In this document: in pieces, positions 5,055 through 6,455 of the stretch
How positions within the stretch are numbered: position 1 is the stretch's first letter
How the letters are laid out: each line of letters opens with the position of its first letter
DNA from: Chloroflexota bacterium
Lineage (GTDB): Bacteria > Chloroflexota > Anaerolineae > J102
Assembly (NCBI GenBank): GCA_024276255.1
Contig: JAJRXO010000430.1
Span: 1 to 6,455, forward strand
DNA: 6,455 nt
Direction: 5' to 3'
The notes under the pieces: model-generated
What the model saw: the letters and a program-made list of their open reading frames with translations, nothing else
Told to the model about the DNA's origin: nothing
Databases searched by the model: none
Program-made: the position numbers and the translations under genes

Positions 5055-6455
5055 TCGTTTGCTTCGCCACCATCGCACCGTCATCGCTGCGGTCGACATT
5101 CTGCTCGTCGTACTGGCATTTTATATTGCCTGGTTTGTACGATATCAGTTGCAGTGGTATCGGGCGGTCGATCCTGCCTATTACACCGATTTCAGCTTCT
5201 ATTTTCGCGTCTCCCTGCTCACGGCCCCGCTCACCCTGCTGGCATTTTCCATGCAGGGCGTCTATCGTCTGCCGCGGGGTGTGAGTTTCGTTACCGAATT
5301 CGCCCGGCTGCTCAATGCCACCGCCATTGTCACTATCATCGTGATGGTGGGCAACTACATGTTGCAGCCACCATTTCATTCGCGGCTGGTATATGGCCTC
5401 GCCGGCCTCATGATCCTGGTCCTCACCACCCTGAGCCGCATCGTCTATCGCCAGATCTTGCGCTGGTTACGGCGACAGGGCATCGGGATGCGACGGGTTC
5501 TGCTGGTGGGTGCCGGTGAAGTCAGCCGTATGATCATGCGCATCCTGCTGGCAAAGCCCAATCTGGGTTACGAGGTTATCGGCTTTCTCGATGACAATCC
5601 CGAACGCGGCCAGCGCGATCTGGGCCCCTACATGGCCCTGGGCCCCATCGATAACCTGGGCACCATCCTCGTTCAGCAGGAAGTCGATGAGGTGATCGTG
5701 ACTTTACCCTGGCAATATCATCGTCGCATCATGAGCGTGCTCAACATCTGCGAGCATAATCATGTGCGCACGCGGGTGGTGCCCGACGTTTTGCAGATCA
5801 GCCTGGATCGAGTCGATTTCGAACTGCTGGACGGTATTCCATTGTTGGGCGTTAAACATAGCACCATTGCCGGACCCAGCTATGCCATCAAACGCCTGCT
5901 CGATCTTTCCATCGCCACGCTTATGCTCATCCCCCTGCTGCCCATCATGGGCCTGATGGCGCTCGCCATCAAACTCGATTCGCCAGGCCCGGCTATTTTC
6001 GTGCAGGAGCGCATTGGCAAAGATGGCCGTCGTTTCCGCGCCTTCAAATTTCGCTCCATGATCACCGAAGCTGAAGAACTGCGCTCCCAGCTTAAGGAGC
6101 TCAACGAAGCTGATGGCCCGTTATTCAAGATCAAAGACGATCCGCGACGGACCCGCGTAGGCCGCATCATCCGCCGCTTCAGCCTCGATGAACTGCCGCA
6201 GATATTCAATGTTTTACGCGGGGAAATGAGCCTGGTCGGGCCGCGGCCGGCCCTGCCGGAAGAGGTGGACATGTACGAAAGCTGGCACCGCAAACGTCTG
6301 GAGGCTGTCCCCGGCATTACCGGTTTGTGGCAGATCTCCGGCCGTTCGAACCTCAGCTTCGAGGAAATGATGCTTCTGGACATTTACTACGTGGAAAACT
6401 GGTCTCCTCTGCTCGATCTCAGCATTCTCCTGCGCACCCTTCCCAAAGTGATCCT
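5047..6455 (+). CDS. polyprenyl-phosphate glycosyl-1-phosphate transferase (WcaJ/CpsE-like), truncated at right edge
   Basis: I read 469 codons from the ATG at 5047 to the window end without a stop; only the extreme C-terminus should be missing (family usually 460-490). The enzyme moves a sugar-1-phosphate from a UDP-sugar to undecaprenyl phosphate, the first step of exopolysaccharide, capsule or O-antigen synthesis. Four hydrophobic N-terminal segments (about 12-32, 54-72, 91-106, 114-131) are followed by a Rossmann-like CoA_binding_3 domain with VLLVGAGEVSR at 151-161. A re-entrant membrane helix (about 283-310) then precedes the catalytic bac_transf domain: QERIGKDGRRF (320-330), KFRSM, the catalytic Asp381-Glu382 in SLDELPQ, SLVGPRPAL (395-403) and PGITGLWQISGR (422-433). 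The ATG overlaps the end of the glycosyltransferase gene by eight bases, so the two are probably co-translated. The sugar (glucose, galactose or other) cannot be decided, so I give no gene symbol. Confidence 0.94.
   Translation, partial: MRDRLLRHHRTVIAAVDILLVVLAFYIAWFVRYQLQWYRAVDPAYYTDFSFYFRVSLLTAPLTLLAFSMQGVYRLPRGVSFVTEFARLLNATAIVTIIVMVGNYMLQPPFHSRLVYGLAGLMILVLTTLSRIVYRQILRWLRRQGIGMRRVLLVGAGEVSRMIMRILLAKPNLGYEVIGFLDDNPERGQRDLGPYMALGPIDNLGTILVQQEVDEVIVTLPWQYHRRIMSVLNICEHNHVRTRVVPDVLQISLDRVDFELLDGIPLLGVKHSTIAGPSYAIKRLLDLSIATLMLIPLLPIMGLMALAIKLDSPGPAIFVQERIGKDGRRFRAFKFRSMITEAEELRSQLKELNEADGPLFKIKDDPRRTRVGRIIRRFSLDELPQIFNVLRGEMSLVGPRPALPEEVDMYESWHRKRLEAVPGITGLWQISGRSNLSFEEMMLLDIYYVENWSPLLDLSILLRTLPKVI

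Noticed and set aside
4819..5379. 186-codon minus-strand open frame opposite the glycosyltransferase and glycosyl-1-phosphate transferase junction
   Set aside because: Antisense shadow over two well supported genes; His/Asp-rich composition mirrors the sense codon usage.
5880..6383. 167-codon minus-strand open frame opposite the catalytic domain of the glycosyl-1-phosphate transferase
   Set aside because: The sense strand carries all catalytic motifs; the antisense product is Ser/Arg-rich with no recognisable domain.
1..6455. Search for tRNA or rRNA genes, CRISPR arrays, insertion sequences and long repeats
   Set aside because: I saw no cloverleaf-forming conserved tRNA arms, no regularly spaced direct repeats, no transposase motifs and no long terminal inverted repeats in the window.

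Overview
The window looks like a bacterial chromosome segment of moderately high GC. The strongest taxonomic hint is the L34 protein. It begins MPKRTWQPK and ends with a GGR-x-VL-x-RRRRKGRRRL-TV style tail, which resembles Chloroflexota and some Gram-positive forms more than proteobacterial or cyanobacterial ones. The YidC homologue carries a lipobox and Jag has the Jag_N-KH-R3H layout, both usual in non-proteobacterial lineages. Chloroflexota (Anaerolineae-like) is my best inference from memory of these families, not a proven assignment.

Layout. (1) Positions 1-788, minus strand: the first 262 residues of a CHAT-domain (caspase-like) protein, cut by the left edge of the window. (2) Positions 789-1101: a 313-base divergent intergenic region. 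It holds a near-consensus sigma70-type promoter on each strand, a small palindrome, and a terminator-like hairpin with a T tract inside the rpmH leader. (3) Positions 1102-3770, plus strand: the conserved cluster rpmH (L34), rnpA (RNase P protein), yidD, yidC and jag/khpB. The genes are tightly packed and the cluster closes with a strong intrinsic terminator at 3792-3816. (4) From 3873 to the right edge, plus strand: a new transcription unit with a perfect TATAAT box, a GT4-family glycosyltransferase, and an overlapping polyprenyl-phosphate glycosyl-1-phosphate transferase (WcaJ/CpsE type) that runs off the window.

How they work together. The central cluster couples ribosome and tRNA maturation (L34, RNase P protein) with membrane-protein insertion (YidD, YidC) and an RNA-binding envelope regulator (Jag). 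The right-hand pair is the likely start of an exopolysaccharide or capsule locus: one enzyme loads the first sugar phosphate on the lipid carrier and the other adds a later sugar. The CHAT protein is the accessory element. Its proteolytic His motif is visible, but the Cys half and any effector or sensor domain lie outside the window.

Nothing here is demonstrably a new system. The items most worth a second look are the truncated CHAT protein with its own strong promoter, the hairpin in the rpmH leader, and the abrupt change in third-codon-position GC inside the glycosyltransferase.
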